DNA from: Seriola aureovittata
Lineage: Eukaryota > Chordata > Actinopteri > Carangiformes > Carangidae
Assembly: GCF_021018895.1 (NCBI RefSeq)
Contig: NC_079373.1
Location: forward strand, 23,573,376-23,637,375
Direction: 5' to 3'
DNA length: 64,000 bases
This document shows positions 1-12,929 of the stretch, piece after piece. Below the pieces are notes generated by a model. That model was not told where the DNA came from. It did no database searches and saw nothing but the letters and a program-made list of their open reading frames with translations. The translations under genes were made by a program, and so were the position numbers. The first letter of the stretch is position 1. Each line of letters opens with the position of its first letter.

Positions 1-740
1 ACGACCCCGCTGCACCACCACATTATCCCAGACTTATTTTCCTTGCTCGAACTATCAAACAGAAGCTTCTCCTCTAATTTTAACTCAGAGCAACAGCCAA
101 CAGCAGCTTGATGAGGTACAGCAGATGGACGAGATATGCTCTATTCCCCCTGCGGCCATATTGATTTAAATTCAGCTCTGGCAGGGCGGATGGCGGAAGT
201 GCACCACAGAGCTGCATGCAAAAAAAAAAAGAAAAAGAAAAAGAAAAAAGCGTCCTGAAGAGTGGGAACATTTAATAAGTGAAATAAGACACACAGCAGG
301 GTGGACTGGAGTGCACATCGGCACATAGGCATGCTGAACCAATTAGATAAACTCCTCCTGGGGCAGGTTGAGGCATGATGCAGCAAAATGCAAAGTACCT
401 CCAGTCCTTTAAATGGCAGACGCCGCATTGTACTTTCATTGAACACCTTAAAAATGAAAAATGGATTACTTCTACCTCTGCCGATTCCAACTCTATTGTA
501 CTCCTCGTGGAAGTCGGCTATCTGAGGCTTTCACGCCTGTACGAGAAGGCGCAGGGGGAGGAAAAGCCATTTTGAAGAATGTTCTGGCTGCAGCAGAGCG
601 GAGTGATGAAGTGAGCCGGACTCTGCAGAATCACTCTTTAATGATTAAACACACACGCACACCCAATGTAAACCACAGTATTGATCAGCAGCTTGAGCTT
701 GTCTTGCAATGTGACTGATAGCAGTGGGCTGGGAGCAGAT

Positions 741-762
741 CACACACACACACACACACACA
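741..762. repeat. (CA)11 microsatellite
   Basis: Pure CA run on the plus strand. Confidence 0.95.
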
Positions 763-3436
763 GTAGATTAACTTGATGTAGTTTATTATTCTGCTTAGGT
801 CTGGTTAGTATTCATACGACTTTAACAGAACACACAAGTCACTGAGGTGGGCTCCGTTTAACATGCGACGTTTATCTGCACATCTGATCGGGATTAAGAA
901 AAATGCATGTTAATACAAGGTGCGCACAGAATGCATGAAGGTCAGAGGACGATGGCAGGTTGGCCAGACCACATCAGATCTCTGCCAAGTGTAAATGCAA
1001 CGTCTGTACGGCGTGACCACATTCTTATGAAAGAAAAAAAATCCGCCTATTAAGTTAAAGAGTCACCTAAGGACCGGTTTATTGTCTCTCAGAGTCAGCT
1101 TGTAAGATGTTCTGTGCGAGCTGCCACACCTGAAGGCAGAGGGGGGAAAGCTAGTCATCAAACAGAGGGTGGAGAGGCAATATAATTTAAATCTGGGGAT
1201 AACAGCACGCACATTTTCAGACAGTCTCTCCAGTAGCAGATTTATAGAGTTGCAGTCGCTTGTTCACATTAAAAAGTGCCACAAATAGTTATGTAACAAT
1301 AAAAAAAAGGGAGCTAGGGACAGAAGTACATTGCCTGGTGGCTGTTTTCTCGCCTCCACACAGCTGGCTAATCCTAGCGTCGCTCATCAAGGAGGTTGGG
1401 TGTGGTCAGAGGGGTGTTTATTTTGCACCTGTACCCATCGGCACTCTATTATCATTATTTCCTGGGGCATAGGCCATAAAAGAAATCGGGGTAAAAATCC
1501 ACAGTAGTACTCATTCCGTTCAAAAACGCATTCTGAAACTCAGCCAAAACATTTCCAAGCCAAATGAATCAAATCAAGTGGACGTCATCCAACAAAACAG
1601 ACTTTCAAGGATGAAAGTGCCTTTTGTGTCACTGTTCCTCCGCTGCAGCTCAGTATCTGTGGAAACCACAAAGAGGGAGTTTTGTACTTAAAAAAAGACT
1701 CTTGAAGATCTGTGTTGCACAGAATGAGGACTGCAGATTGTGTTCCCCATCTGATACTGGAACCACTTTAGAAAGGGATCGTTCTGCGTGTCCCGGTGAT
1801 TCAGGGGTCTAAGATGCTGACCGTGTAATCACAACGTTCGGGTGCAACCGGGGACGTAATTGCATGTCGTTGTGCATTGTCCATTGTAGCCCAGGAGATA
1901 CCACTATGGACAGCAGATCACAGAGATCAATGTACATGTGAGCATTTGAACATTACATTGAGAAAGACTTGGGGAAAAAAAAACATTGGAACCAATTTAA
2001 TCAACTAGAAATGTTTAGCTCCAGTTTGCCACATTGCCACAAGCTCTTCCCAAATCCCTTTGTAAAATATTTATCTCATTTGCTCACGCATGCCACAGCT
2101 CAGGATTGGGAGAGGGTAAATACCGCTGTGGATAAGAACAGTGATTGTAGCCTCACGGCACCACTTGTGAAATCTCATATTTCAGGAGTCTTTAATATTT
2201 GATGCGCGCTCTCGTAAAACACAATATAAGTAACATTTAAATGTTTACAAACGATTGTGTAAGCAAACAGAACCGTGGCGCTCGGAAATCGAGATCTTAA
2301 TGTTAAACTACAAGGAGATACGGTGAGGCAGAGACGGCACACACAGACTGTGTATATATACAGTCTGTTCTGGGGTGTTTACAGTACCTCCTGCTGTGCT
2401 GACAAAACTCTCCCACCTACCCATCCTCCTGGCCACACATTCTTCCTTCCCTTGCTTCACTTTTCCTCCCAAGGAGTGAGGAAAGGCCGCACACCAAAAT
2501 AACCCACAAATCAGCTGACACGCTCCATCACAGCCAAACTAACCACAAGACCGGCCGCTGCACGGTTCTTTGTTATTTAAAGTGTTTAAGCATTTTTTTT
2601 TTTTATCTGTCGTCTGCGGCCATTGCTGCTCTGCTTTGGGTGCATGATAATGTAGCTGACATAATCCAGTGGAGAACCTCATTATAAAAAAAGAAGTGGG
2701 TTGGGGTCCGTGTAGGGTTCTTGCTGAGCCACTCTGGGACGCGAGTGGCTTCATCTAAGAGGATAAAACGGCCGGCTTGAAAGGGAAAGGCACTGGCAGA
2801 GAGGCAGTCTAGGCTGATGACACAAGCTTGAGTCACGTTTTATGGATGCTACAAAATAAAAATAGATTGGTTTGGTTTGCAGGTGTTGAGCTTCCTTCCT
2901 GCTATTCATGTTTATGAGCACAGATTAAAAATGACTTCCTCCGTCCAGCAGAATTGAGCTCATTTGCCTGTTTTTACGAGCCAGCCTCTCCTTGTTAATT
3001 CAGTCCATCGACTCAAACCAAAACAATTTAAATCTCACGGAACGTGCTTGTGAATTTTACACCCCTGTTATAGTTTTTTCACCTTCCCTCAGCGCCCCCT
3101 CCCCACTCATTCGATCGCTCTCAAATGGCCAATGAGGATGGCGGAATAAGTCATGTCCACAGCACAGTAGCCACATGCACGAATTTACCCAGCAACAAGG
3201 ACAGGCAGCACATAGAGCAAAAGGCAGCCAACAACGCGGTTTTACACCAATTGATCAACCCTGTCAAAGCAAAGCAGGAACTCATTCACTCATTCACTGA
3301 CACAGTCAGTCAATCAGTCAGTAATCCACCCAACCAGAGTCTGAGTGAATACCTGGTGGTGGTAACTGCCCTCCCTTCGGTATGAGGTCTAAACAGAGAG
3401 AGGGTCAGAGGGACAAGGTCAGGGAGGGGTTAATAT

Positions 3437-3495
3437 AGAATAGGATAGAAGAGAATAGAATGAGATAGAAGAGAAGAGAAGAGAAGAGAAGAGAC
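3437..3495. repeat. Purine-rich tract, imperfect (GAGAA)n
   Basis: Runs of gatagaagag and (agaga)n, nearly all purine on the plus strand. Confidence 0.8.
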
Positions 3496-3959
3496 GAGGC
3501 ATTTCATTTTAAAATAATTTATGAAGGATAAATCCTGTTTATTATAACATGGGTCTAAATTATATGGATTTGACCATCACTCCTGATAATAACATTGTAC
3601 TCAAAAATTCACTGCTGAGATCTGGGGACCGTCAAGTCTGACAGAGAAAAAAACACAAACAGCTGGACAGACAGGTTTTATAGGATAAAGATTTTTTTTC
3701 TAGTTGTTTTATAATCTAGAATAAAGAGGCAGAAATCTCAAAAATGTGGCTGTTTGTTTATCATCATGTCTGTAGCTCTCAGCTTTAAGTGTACTGGTTC
3801 ATACTGAAGTGAAAAACAGTCACAAATACATTTTTAACTTTACTAACAATTTTTAACAGTGGTTTCCTGGGTACTATAGTTTCAAGTAAACATAACTTAA
3901 ACAAGTGAAAATTGTGCATTTGTTGGGGTATATTTTAGGTTGCTGATTAATTCACATTA

Positions 3960-4090
3960 GGCGCTATAGTAAGTATTTAAGGCAGCAGGACAGTGTATGT
4001 GGGACTGAAACAAAATAAACTACAGTGTGTGTGTGTTCATGGTAATGATGGTGGATCAGGCTTCAGATACACAGACAATATTTGTCAGTA
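3960..4090. repeat. Dispersed repeat, copy 1 (second copy near 61.65 kb)
   Basis: Shares ggcagcaggacagtgt, then g(t/g)ggac(t/c)g and a tgtgttcat block in the same order with the sequence at about 61650-61760. This suggests two diverged copies of one repeat of unknown class. Confidence 0.5.
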
Positions 4091-6237
4091 GGATCATTTC
4101 ATTGTTGGTCATTTCATGGGATTTGTTAACGATACAAAATATATAGAATATTTCCAGTTTTATCCTTTATACAAAGGCCAAGGATAGTGAGATTTAGAGA
4201 AACCAAAAGGGGAAAGGTAGATTTTTACACAAACTTTGCATCCATCACAGCCCCGTTCAACTTACTATAGCTGTGCACACACAGTCACCAACCGTTAGCG
4301 ATATTTCAGATGCGTTTACTTTTGGTTTTACGTCCAAACAATGATTGTTTACAACCTGTTTGACCCTATTGGACTTTGCTGTATGTCACCATGTTCCCAA
4401 ATCTAAACAATACTACTTCAGTGAGTACAATGTTATCATAATCAGTAGAAATGATGGCCAGCACTATGAAAATAGGACTCAAGTTGTAATCAACTTTCTC
4501 TTTTATGAACCTTAAAGAATTATCTCTTAAGGTTAATAAAATATGTCTGTGGCCAACTGTCTTCAACTGGTAGAACTGAGGTTCATTTAGATTAAAAAGT
4601 GAATTAGTGTTTTCCCAGTAAGTCAAGTAACTGTATTTTGGGTGGTGAAATGTAAATGTGGTTGTACTTGATCAAATTCAGAAGATCAGAAAGCTGGTTT
4701 ACAGCCAGCCATATGCCACAAAGTTATTATGGGGTCAAAACATCTTACTGCTTCACTTTTGGTTTTCTTACCCAGAACAGCAAATTTTCTTGTTTCATCA
4801 CGAGATTCGTCAGGAGCACCAAAAACATTGTACAGATTTGTAAAGATTTTCTTTTTCTTTTTTTTCTCCCACAGCTCACACAGAGGGAATATTTTACTGA
4901 TGGTCGAACCCTTCGAGCTTTCTTTGATCTCTGAACAGAAATATTCTGTGTATTGGTTTATTCAAAGCATTAGGGAGACTCCTTTGCTGGGTATCAAAAG
5001 TTGCTCGACCAGAATAAGACCTTATGTAAGTTTTCTCTGCCGCTGAACATGGTTTCTTGCTGGGAGGAGGCTGGTGGTGATGATAGTCACTAGCCAAGAG
5101 CTTCTGCCATCGTTGCATTTACAAGACAAGAGTTTGGAGTACGCCCTCTAGACAGCACTACTTCTTCATTATCTCATGCTCAACGGGAGTCAGACTGGAC
5201 ATTACAGTGAAGTTAGGATGCTAACTTCACCAGAAGAAAAAAATGACAGAAATAGATGGAAAACAAGAGCTAACATTGGTGTTACTTTCCACAGCTCTTG
5301 GGAGTAAAAGGAATCCAATCTGATGCTGAACTCGCAACGTCTCTGCTGGACTGGTAAGTGAACAGCTGTTAATGCTAACGCTGGCTACGTAGCGATAGCA
5401 AAAAGAAATACATATAGCTCCTTTAACCAGAGTGTGATCAATAGGTGGTTTGTTCAGTGGGATTTTAATCATGATATCAAATGTGAAACCCACTTCAAGA
5501 TTACAGTATTCTGAACAAAGTGGTGCCACTTCAGAAAGAATGAGTTTATCCAGCTTATTGCTTGTTTACTACTTCACTGACTGCAGTGGCACAAGCAGCT
5601 GTTATGCCAGCTTCATGCACTGCATCGTGTCCACCAGAACAATCTGACTCGATCAAAGCAGCTGGTTAGCGATCCATTACACACACATGCTCATTTGAAA
5701 TGATTGATTTTTATTTAACCTCAAATTAACTGATGTTGAGTGAATGCTACTGTTGTGAAAGGGCCGACATCACCCGAAGGTTCACTTCCAGTACACTGAG
5801 CCCTGCCTATTCCTCTCAGCCGATTAGTCTTTGCAGCATGCATGATTAGCAATGACCATGGGCTATTGGGCTGTGAGAAAACAAATGAGTAAGGCCCGGA
5901 CAGATGGCATTCAATTTTTCTGACCTGAAGGAATAACTTAACACAATTGATTTGCTGTGTGATGTGTCACATATTCAGAAACCTGGTTATGTAATCTTAG
6001 TAGAAATCTCACAGTAGATTTGGTTTCTGGGATAATGTTAAGGTGAAGCAGTGATGTTTGGGTATTTTGGGTTGAGACTTAACATCCCAAGAGTGAGGGA
6101 ACAGCTGATTAGTAGAACAAAGAGTAGAAAGAGGGGATAGAAGAAGGAGAGGACAAATACTTGGTGGTAAAAAACAAACAAACAAAAAAAAACAACAGCA
6201 TGTGACAGGGATAGAGTTGGACGTTTGAGAGTCTTAC

Positions 6238-6398
6238 CTTGGAGCGAGTTTTGAAGGTCCTAAAGGCGCCAGTTTTGAAGATGACCCTGTTCCTCTTACA
6301 CAAAATGAAGGCCACCATGCCGATCACCACCACCAACAGAAAGAGAGGCGTCAAAACGGCCATGATCCACAGGTTGCTGGGCGGCGTCTTTACCACAG
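6238..6398 (-). CDS. kiaa1549l: Transmembrane exon (161 nt) of KIAA1549L-like gene
   Basis: Acceptor tgtatgtttatag|CTGT, donor CGCTCCAAG|GTAAGA. It enters at phase 1 (C|CT proline) and leaves at phase 0. The 53 residues start VVKTPPSNLWIMAVLTPLFL. The hydrophobic segment runs from about WIMAVL to VAFIL (roughly 21-23 residues) and is followed by a basic stop-transfer stretch, CKRNRVIFKTGAFRTFKTRSK. The topology inferred is N-terminus outside, tail in the cytosol. The acceptor tract is weaker than the others but the phase fits exactly. The next family exon should encode the conserved start of the tail (a FDYAKQHLG-like motif). I could not find it between 1 and 6237, so it is probably beyond the window edge. 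Confidence 0.92.
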
Positions 6399-7860
6399 CT
6401 ATAAACATACAACCGTTATTCATCAGAGTGTGATTGTGCTTTCATTCATTCAAAAGAGCTGTACATGGTTTGGACAGAGCCAGGCCAGCTGCCGCCCCCC
6501 CCCCTTCCAGTATTGATCAGCTAGACCAACCATTTCCTGGATGTACATTGGTATTTAGTGCACAAACATGAGAGTGGTATAAATGCTTTCATATAATTCT
6601 CAGCAAGAAAGCACATGTGTATTTCCTTAAACAGAACTATTGCTTTAAAATGGACATTTGAATTATAATACATGATAAACAAAAAACAGAAATGTAGTAA
6701 GAAAACAGCTCTGTACGACATAAAAAAAAAACTTGCCTAAACCTAAAGTTTTTAACTTAAAAATCTTCCTAATAATTTCTTTAAGCTTCTCTGTCCCAGA
6801 ACAGTTTGCCAAAGGGATGTTTTCATTATAAGGACTAATGCAGTTTGTTTTCCACTGATCCTGTAAAGGCAAACTAAATGAATTTTACAAGAACACTGTG
6901 TTCAGTTTCTGGCCTGAGCATTGTTAGGAGGAGCTGTGGAGAGGGGCTGATAGTAGTTGGTGTCTCTCCAGTTTGTTAATTATAGATTCTGGGGAAATGT
7001 AAGGGAGAAGAGGTGAGAGGGAACACGTTGTCCCTTCCAGCAGCTACAGTGTGAATATTGTCTGACGGCCATCTAACAAAAAAAAAACTTGACATTAGAT
7101 AACAAGGAGGAAACACAATCTTTGATTTTGAATTTGTGAATTTGAATCTGTATTGACATTCTAAAGCTTTATTGGATGCATAGGGCATTATGGAAATTTA
7201 TGGAGATTTATGGAAAACCCAAATGCTACGGAACGTCACTGTAAGCCAAGACTGTTATGCTTCACTTCAGCAGATAAACCCTAAAGAGCAATTACACTGG
7301 AAGTGTTCACTGGGACCTCAACCAGCGGCTGAATGAGAAATGGGAGTTGACCGCGCATCTATAATATCTATGTACACAAAGTATGTATTAATGGCTAAAT
7401 ACAAAAAATAAGTTAAAGAAAATCTGTAAATATGTGAGTAAATGTGCAAAAGAAAAACAAATATGATTCATACTTTGGTTCCGTGTATTACGCATTACTT
7501 TAGAAAGTTAACTGAATAGTTAGAAATTTTTTGGGTAATACACTTATTTGCTTTCTTTCCCAGAGTTATATGAGAGGATTGATACCACTAACATATGTGG
7601 ACAATGAATATGTAGGTGGGCCCAACAGCCAGTTAGCTTAGCTTAGCTTAGCAGGCGGACTAGAACCAGCTGGCCTGGCTGTGACTGAAGCTCATGAAAT
7701 CCACCTACCAGCAGCTCTGAAGCTTTCTAATTTATTTGTTGATTTATTGTTTGTCTGTTTACTTTGCATTGTGTCTCTTGTGCTTGATTTGCTTGGTCCC
7801 TCACACTTATGATATAGTAATATACAGTATGACACCGGTACAGTGAGATAACAAGCTTAC
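6399..7860 (-). other. kiaa1549l: Intron between module 3 exon B and the TM exon
   Basis: 1462-nt intron defined by GTAAGC and ...TTTATAG. It contains a short triplicate agctta tract near 7637. I see nothing else. Confidence 0.85.
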
Positions 7861-8032
7861 GTTCAGCCTGCACTTGTACGAAGTACCCCAGCGTCAGAGC
7901 CATGGTCTGGGAGTCCAGACTGCTGAGGGTCTTTGCAGCGGTGGTTCCAGTGATGGGTGCTCCGTTCAGCTGGGCGTAGTAGGTCATCTCCGCTGGGTTC
8001 TTGGGACCAGGCAGTCGACGCATGCTCACCAT
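7861..8032 (-). CDS. kiaa1549l: Module 3, exon B (172 nt): SEA-like domain, second half
   Basis: Acceptor cgctactctcccag|ATGG, donor GCTGAAC|GTAAGC. It enters at phase 0 and leaves at phase 1. The frame is MVSMRRLPGPKNPAEMTYYA, then QLNGAPITGTTAAKTLSSL and DSQTMALTLGYFVQVQAE(P). This is the membrane-proximal module, and the run from PGPKNPAE to DSQTMALTLGYF is the part I recognise most strongly as this family. It lies only about 9 residues from the membrane segment in the next exon. Confidence 0.93.
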
Positions 8033-8703
8033 CTGGGAGAGTAGCGATAACGTGTCTAACATTGCAGCCTGATACTGGACTACACAGAGAGACATCAACG
8101 ACACTTAACAACGCTGGATTCATTTTTTTCAAAAGAAAGTTTTAGCCATAGTTTATTTTAAATGCAGAGCTCAACATATCATCTATGGACAGATTTAATA
8201 CAAAATCCTTTATCTCCTCAAACCAAAAGATTAAAAAAAATCCCTGCTATATCCACAGTGGCCTAAACAAAATGCTGAATTGGCTCGGTTGCTTTGATCA
8301 TGGCGAACCATTTGCAGCAAGATAACTACACTTGGTGAAGACACTCAAGGATAACTGAGTCACTTGAAATCTCAATTTCATTTTATCGTACATCAAACAT
8401 CTTTTTTTTTTTTTTAATTTGACGAACACATCACACGATTTAATCAAGTCTGGTAATTTGATTTTGTCATAAAAAGAAGGGATGTGTGTTATTAAATGGC
8501 TGGATGATTCCTCCCCTGACTACACCCCGTCCCCCCTCTCTGCCTCTGAGCACCTCCCTCCTCCATCACTGCAGCCATAAAACTGGTCATCTGTGACTTC
8601 CCATTAAACCTTGCGGGCGTGTGAGGCGTAAAGCCCAGGAGGAGTCAATCGTTGTCTTAATTTGCACAATATGGAACAGCGGACAGGGAAGTGACACATA
8701 CAG

Positions 8704-8710
<7 letters not shown>

Positions 8711-8742
<32 letters not shown>
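8711..8742. repeat. (CA)16 microsatellite
   Basis: Pure CA run on the plus strand, inside an intron. Confidence 0.95.
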
Positions 8743-8745
<3 letters not shown>

Positions 8746-9177
8746 CTTTGTACTTCTGTGCTTATGGAGGCCGTCAATTCAAGTAAACTAATTCCCTAAT
8801 CTTCATCCCACACAACCACCTCAGCTAAATCCTAACACTTTCTAACCCTTTATACAGCGTACCTTGACAACTTTGTTGGTTTTCTTTTCTACTTTCAAGG
8901 CAGCAAGTTGTTTTCATTCCAGTTCATAAAGAAAATCTACTTGCAGAAACCTGTCACTTCTAAGTGATCAATCACTTATGAAAATAATTACTGATTAATT
9001 TTCTGTCAGTCGAATAATAATTTCAGCTCTAATTCCCATCTGTTTCTGACAATAATAACTCACGAGCACTCATCTTTTTTCATACACAAATCAGATTTCA
9101 AAACTGCCCTTGCTCAGAAGCAACCAAAGGGTGCTCTCCAGGGTGCTGAAAGTGGAGCTGTCCCGAGTGTTCACCGA

Positions 9178-9240
9178 CTTTCGAGCCCACAACTATCAGA
9201 CGGATTGCCATCAAATTGGGTGCAGACATTCATTCATTCA
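9178..9240. repeat. Fragment of a common fish dispersed repeat
   Basis: The text actatcagacggattgccat, then caaattgggtgcagacattca, is the inverse of the repeat block at 44330-44400 (gtttgtacagaattacatgtcagtccattt). I recognise it as a dispersed repeat frequent in teleosts; its class is uncertain. Confidence 0.55.
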
Positions 9241-9795
9241 TTCAATCACGTGTCATTTAGCTGAAAGCACTGCCGTTCCAGGAGATCTTAGTATTATTGT
9301 ATTTTCGCAAAAGTCTCTGCAGTTGGATCCTATTCTGCAACATTACCATCACCATAGCATCCCACAAAATTAAGAAAACTTTGACAGAAACATAAATATA
9401 ATTACTAATAATTACTATTGCAAGTTTCAAGAATTTGCAAGTAGAGTTTGTGAACTGGAATAAGTGCAAACTCATGATAGGGGGTAGACAATCTGAAAAA
9501 CCTTTGAAATGGTTAGTAGCTGGAAGTAAAGTAGGATTAAAGTAAAGTCATTTGTGTCACTGTAACTACTAAACCTAATCTTAACTCTAAGATTAACCTT
9601 AGACCCGAGTCTGTACCATAAAGACCTTGCAGAAGTGCAGTCTATAATTTTCTTGTTAGCGAAGATGTCATCACTTGGACAGCTGCAAACTGGTTCTTTC
9701 AAAGAATAGAAGTAAAAGAATAAACAAAGTATTATCCATCTCCATCATCACAGCAACACACAATAACAGAGAAAAAAAATCCCATTCCCACCTAC

Positions 9796-9956
9796 CTGTA
9801 CGGTGTAGCCCCCTACAGTGGTGGCCCGCCGGGACCGTGCCGTCCGAGAGCCCTGCCTGCCGGCCACCAGGAAGAGCTCAGCCAGCCGCTGCTCCATCAG
9901 GCTGGCGAAGCTCTGGTAGTTGGCCTCCAGGGAGGAACTGTCCACATCCTGGATCA
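9796..9956 (-). CDS. kiaa1549l: Module 3, exon A (161 nt): SEA-like domain with RSRR site
   Basis: Acceptor cctccctcgtctctcctcacag|TG, donor GTACAG|GTAGGT. It enters at phase 1 (G|TG valine) and leaves at phase 0. The frame is (V)IQDVDSSSLEANYQSFASL, then MEQRLAELFLVAGRQGSR, then TARSRRATTVGGYTVQ. MEQRLAELF aligns with LEQRLENAF of module 2. It carries a basic insertion with R-S-R-R, a furin-type consensus, which the module 1 and 2 A exons lack. A basic run at this place is, from memory, also present in mammalian family members. Confidence 0.93.
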
Positions 9957-10372
9957 CTGTGAGGAGAGACGAGGGAGGACAGAGGAGGGATTTAGGGGGG
10001 TAAAGAGGCGTTCAGGCGGGCAAAGAGGGGCAACGGAGGAAACCGGTACGGGGATGGAGGAGGATGGCGTGGGAAGGAAGAGATGAGGCAGGAAGAGAAC
10101 AGAGGGAGGGAAGGGGAAAAATGGGTGTGAAGGTATGTGTGAAGAGAAGGAGAGTGTGAAGACAGGAGGAGGTGAGAAAAGGAATCAAAGAGAGATCATT
10201 CGAGGGCAGTATTGATAGTGAGGAGAACGACGGAGGACAGAGGGAAAGAAAGATCAAGAGACAGGAGATGGGTGGGATATTAGAGAAGACTGGATGATCG
10301 TCCCTTCCATTTAAAAGCTGTTCATCCACAAACTTCTATTATAGCCGCGGCAACACACAGATCATACACTGT

Positions 10373-10496
<124 letters not shown>

Positions 10497-10565
10497 GGCG
10501 GTGTTTGCATCAATCTTGTGCCCAAGTGTCTTACTAGAGGCTATAAGTGAGATGGAGCACTGGAC

Positions 10566-10567
<2 letters not shown>

Positions 10568-10607
<40 letters not shown>
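10568..10607. repeat. (AC)20 microsatellite
   Basis: Pure AC run on the plus strand. Confidence 0.97.
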
Positions 10608-10609
<2 letters not shown>

Positions 10610-10767
10610 CAGCATCATTCACACCCGGGCGTGATGTGATGTGAAGCGATCTCTCCCTCTGCCCCAGTCAGGAAGCTGTGAATTATACATCAATAGGTTT
10701 TCCCAGGAACAGAGCAGCTAAAGACACCAAGCACAGAGAGGGAGCGAGATAGGGAATGGGTGTTAAG

Positions 10768-10769
<2 letters not shown>

Positions 10770-10841
<72 letters not shown>
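10770..10841. repeat. (TG)n microsatellite, about 72 bp
   Basis: Pure TG run on the plus strand, opposite in polarity to the CA arrays at 10374 and 10568. Confidence 0.97.
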
Positions 10842-10949
10842 AGAACCAATACTATTGTGCTGAATTGCACAACAAGCATTTAACTAACTGCTGTTTAGTC
10901 CAGTCGATGCAGCTCTTTATTACCTCTGATCACCCAGTAGCACTTTTCC

Positions 10950-10961
10950 GTGTGTGTGTGT

Positions 10962-10992
<31 letters not shown>

Positions 10993-11001
10993 CGTGCGTG
11001 C
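10950..11001. repeat. (TG)n microsatellite next to the 60-nt exon
   Basis: TG run with one tatg and two gcg variants. It ends 16 bases before the exon edge at 11017. In transcript sense it is a CA tract just after the splice donor. Confidence 0.95.
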
Positions 11002-11016
11002 ATAAGAGCAATTTAC

Positions 11017-11076
11017 CTGTTATCACCCAGTAGTTCTTGGTTGCCATCGATGTGTTGAGATTATGGTATTCAAGGG
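11017..11076 (-). CDS. kiaa1549l: 60-nt spacer exon between modules 2 and 3
   Basis: Acceptor ctttctctctccag|CC, donor ATAACAG|GTAAAT. Both ends are phase 1, so the exon is symmetric and could be skipped without a frameshift. It encodes (P)LEYHNLNTSMATKNYWVIT(V), with a sequon NTS. The end KNYWVIT|V copies the lead-in to module 1 (EKYWVRT|V at the end of the mucin exon), including the ACA G|TN split codon. The intron after it begins with a CA-repeat tract only 15 nt from the donor in transcript sense, a likely influence on its splicing (inference). Confidence 0.9.
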
Positions 11077-12929
11077 CTGGAGAGAGAAAGAGAAACTTAT
11101 ATTTATCTGAAGTTTTTAGAAAGTCTAGTTTAAGACTGGAAATGAATGTGAGGAACCAAACAAGTTTTTAATGCATTTCTTAAACCGCACATGCACTTCC
11201 TACTTATTTTCTTTTTCTTTACTAACATCTGAAGGTATGAATTTGGCTTAAAATTTCAGATTGTTGGGTAACATCATGACCATATTAACCTGGTAGGGGG
11301 ACCCCCCCCCCCCACCTACTGCCCTCTGTCTGTTATCGGACCCCGTCACCTCCAAGTTCCCATTAAGTACAGTGTAAACTGCAGAAACCCTGTTTCCCAG
11401 AAATTACATTCATAGACCACAAAATTGCTAAATGAGGAACTATTTTGTGTCGGAAACATACCGTGATTTCTCTTTGTGGGTGCATTCAGGACGTAACTGA
11501 CCAAGTTAAACAGGAATTTTAATCGTGTGCTAAAAAATATATTGAAAATTTTTCATGTGTCTAACTCAAACTACCAAAGCCTTAGAAAAAACCTCAGTAA
11601 TGAGCTAAATATGCCCTTAATTTGTGTATCTTGATTCTTCTTAGTCAAGTTTAGACTGGATTACTTTGATTAAAAGCTTTTTAGAGAAGCGCTGCAGCCT
11701 TGTAAATGTGACAGCGCTGTTTGTGTGCTGAAGCGACAGATCTGCAGAGGAGGAGTTTTTTAACATTGGCCCTTGGCACAGATGATAAAATCCTTGTCAG
11801 GTTTCATTATCAACCTTTACTTTTTTTACCGCTCACTGTCAACTTCCCCTATCCATCTACACCGGCTCTCGCCCTTCCTTTTCGCCTGCGTGCCTCTGTA
11901 CCTGTTTCATTCTCTACCTGTTTACCTGTCAGCCTATTCATTTCCTAAAATGCCTGCTCCTTTCCATCCAATCGACTGTCTCCTCCTGTCTTTCTCTACT
12001 CATTATCACTCCCTCAGTCCGTCGGCCTCTTTCCGTGTCCTATTCGTCTGGCAGCCTATCTATCCTTATTTCCCATCTGCCTGTTTTACCATCTGTCTCC
12101 ACCTAACTCCTCCGAGCTGGCCGTCTGCCGAGGGTTGTGTTTAGCTCGAGTCAATGGTGTTGCAGCAGCGGTAGCTGTTAATACCAGCCAGCGTTTCTGC
12201 TTAGCTCTCTGACTATCTGCTCCCGCCTCCATGGTGCATCTGTACGTGAACGCATTTACATTCACCGCGCTCTTCTCCAACCTAAACAAGCTCACAGCAC
12301 CGAGCTGCTCAGGTTCAGACCCTGTGGAGAATCTGTTCCTTCGTCAGACAGACACAGTGCATTCATTTCATCAACGCACCGGCTGGGAGATTTAGTTGCA
12401 TTATTCCAAAAGAGAGAGAAAAATAGAAAATGCTCCCAAAACAATGATAATAATAAACAAATATAAATAATAGGTTTAAGGCTGATGCTGTCATTACTCC
12501 GTGTTTTCCATTTTAGCAACACATCCAGGAAATAACCCAAACAGTGTGTTTATCACAAAGCACATTAGTTCAAGCGACAAATCCCTCTAGCAGCTGATTA
12601 AGGAAGATGTCAGTTGACGTTGTTATAGATCAACAAAGTCTGCAGGGAGGAGCAACAAAACATCAGACTTTAACACATGAGACCACTGTTCGTTTCCGTT
12701 TCCAACCAACGGTCAATGCTGTTTTTTCAAAGCATGACCGTGTGTTTATTACTGTAACCACGGTGATGAAGGTCACCAAATCCTAACAGAGTACTTATTC
12801 TAACCCAAACCAGGATCTTTCCCTAAACCTATCCGGACTTCAATTATAGCATTGCCATGACGACAGGTTTAATAATCTAATGCATATTGTGCATAAGAGG
12901 ACAGGAAAAACCGAGACTCATTAATTACT

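Larger units (their letters stand above)
1..6237. other. No gene seen: intron or flank after the transmembrane exon
   Basis: This is downstream of the last visible exon in transcript sense, so it is most likely intron. I see no exon with family similarity. It holds a (CA)11 tract at 741-762, a purine tract near 3437-3495, a dispersed repeat near 3960-4090 and many short chance frames. A minus-strand stretch near 2680-2760 has a good acceptor followed by an open frame (MKPLASQSGSARTLHGPQPT) but no convincing donor or family match. Confidence 0.6.
8033..9795 (-). other. kiaa1549l: Intron between module 3 exons A and B
   Basis: 1763-nt intron, GTAGGT to ...CTCCCAG. It contains a (CA)16 microsatellite at 8711-8742 and a dispersed-repeat fragment at about 9178-9240. 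Confidence 0.85.

Noticed and set aside
2603..2836. Minus-strand frame near 2.7 kb with a good acceptor (cgttttatcctcttag), considered as a cytoplasmic-tail exon
   Set aside because: No matching donor, and the residues do not resemble the expected start of the family's cytoplasmic tail.
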